Part shown: in pieces, positions 62,652 to 64,000 of the stretch | Layout: the number at the start of each line of letters is the position of its first letter | How positions within the stretch are numbered: position 1 is the first letter of the stretch | Assembly: GCF_026745355.1 (NCBI RefSeq) | Contig: NC_079202.1 | Span: 61,718,806-61,782,805, forward strand | Direction: 5' to 3' | Origin: Beta vulgaris subsp. vulgaris | Lineage: Eukaryota; Streptophyta; Magnoliopsida; Caryophyllales; Amaranthaceae | DNA length: 64,000 nt | Position numbers and translations under genes: made by a program | Notes under the pieces: model-generated | The model's input: only the letters and a program-made list of their open reading frames with translations | Told to the model about the DNA's origin: nothing | Database searches by the model: none

Positions 62652-64000
62652 AGTAGTTCAGTTTATATTATTCTCTACATATTGTGGTAACTTATGTTGT
62701 AGTATAAATTAGCCAATTAATATGACTCCCTCCAATTTGAAATTAACCAATATTGTCTTATGATATCCTATAAATTAATTTTCTTTCATGCATTTAGGCC
62801 TCGTTCTTCTCTGGCCTGTTTAAAAAATTGAAATAATATATATTAAGTGCAAATAAGAGTAAACATAATTACACAAATTTATTTGATGCATTTTAATAAG
62901 CTAATATTAATTTACACACAAATAAGTGTATATCATTATTTTGCCCTCCTCTCCCTCCAGTCTCCTAGGGCTTTGCAAAGACTAGAATCGGAATAGTCAT
63001 GGATCAGATCAAATCGAAATTTGGACCGAGCGATCCTCGTTCCATAAAAAAAATCCCAAATACGGTTTTCCGTCAGATCCAAATCTGGGAAATTTCTGTC
63101 CTTACCGATTTATGTAATTTTTTTTTAAAAAAAAGTTTATATGATAATAAAAATTTAAAAGGTAGAAAGTTAAAAACTAAGTTTTATTGTGTTAGAATTA
63201 TCACTATTATTAAAACCAAATATTTTTTTTTTAAAAAAAATATAGATTACAGTTAACAGGTTCAAAACTTCGGACCCGACCTAGTAAAAAAAATCAACCA
63301 ATCAATCCAGCCAGTTACAATCCGATCCTGGGACAGTACACACCTCTTCTCTAATCTCCACCACATGAATGTGTTCACGGGAGAAGAAAAATAAAGGACA
63401 GATCAAAAACAAAAATAAAATAAAATACAGTTGTATGATTCAATCAAAACAACACACCATTTATCATTATTGTACAATTCGGGATAGAGGCCCTGATCGC
63501 TGAATCTATTATAACCACAACGAGGAATGATAAACCTCTTTTTGCTAGCAGGAGTAAAACTGTCAATATCTAAATAAAAGAGAGAGAAGAGTAAAATAAA
63601 AATATGATGTCAGTCAATTGAATGTTTTTTTCTTCTAGTATCTTACTATTTTTGCATGTATAGCTAATTTCTCATTCTCCACGTATTTTCACAGTCCTTT
63701 TCGTCCGTAATGTTTTTCCTATATATTACAAATTTACAATTTAGATTTTTTTACCCAATCAAAATTAATACTGCAGTGTTAATACTTATGGTACGTTTGG
63801 TTAGTAGTCATAAATAATTGTAATGGTAATTAAATTTATCGTAAATTTGTAAGGAAGTTTTCATGCCAATGACTGTGAAAATGAAACTTTATCACAAAAC
63901 ATAAGTTCCCTTTTATAAATTTTCATTATTACCCAATGTCACATTTCCACGTTGTAAAAGATAGTAATGAGATTTTAGGAAGAAAATGGATATCTTGGGA

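Larger units (their letters stand above)
60445..64000. other. Gene-free region downstream of the bHLH gene
   Basis: Contains the bHLH 3' UTR, one MITE and simple repeats (listed). 62110-62330 and 62950-63370 are unassigned AT-rich DNA; 63780-64000 may be the start of a gtttggtta-type MITE cut by the window end. No gene seen. Confidence 0.65.

Overview
The window is plant nuclear DNA. It is AT-rich, has long introns, and its intergenic space is full of small transposons. Four protein-coding genes can be assembled exon by exon: an organellar-type YchF ATPase/GTPase (3' part only, + strand), a complete CDPK-related kinase (CRK, - strand, 11 exons), a complete CRIB-containing RopGAP (+ strand, 5 exons), and an intronless bHLH transcription factor of the jasmonate-associated MYC/bHLH14 group (+ strand). 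This set is specific to flowering plants. The protein sequences and repeat style suggest a eudicot, possibly Caryophyllales/Amaranthaceae, but that placement is a guess.

Layout. 1-9655 is the YchF gene, whose N-terminal G-domain exons lie upstream of the window. 9656-11215 is a convergent intergenic gap. 11216-20859 is the CRK gene with a 4.4 kb first intron. 20860-36989 is a 16 kb gene-free stretch of Stowaway-type MITEs, a tRNA-like SINE and a MULE-type MITE. 36990-40920 is RopGAP. 40921-59070 is an 18 kb gene-free stretch with a dense set of recognisable transposons. 59071-60444 is the bHLH gene. 60445-64000 holds a MITE and AT-rich simple repeats.

The transposon record is unusually legible. 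Several elements have intact terminal inverted repeats and target-site duplications (TSDs): 9-bp TSDs (Mutator-like) at 36237-36514, 28550-28738, 37776-37947 and 42173-43127; 8-bp TSDs (hAT-like) at 52656-53239 and 57817-58477; TA TSDs (Stowaway/Tc1-mariner) at many sites; and poly-A-tailed SINE/LINE-like insertions at 44870-45000, 45447-45673 and 55959-56609. A segment at about 43426-44587 is duplicated at 57228-58858, ending about 210 bp upstream of the bHLH start codon. Each copy carries a different later insertion and so serves as the empty site for the other.

The four genes are not an operon or a known pathway. CRK (calmodulin-linked signalling), RopGAP (Rho-of-plants GTPase switching) and the bHLH factor (jasmonate response) are all signalling genes, but nothing in the sequence shows that they act together. 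The most unusual items are the 1.2 kb Stowaway-like element with internal 226-bp tandem repeats and many TGTAC motifs, the 955-bp foldback MULE carrying telomere-like repeats, the duplicated 3' splice site in RopGAP, and the bHLH promoter-region duplication. No wholly new biological system is evident.
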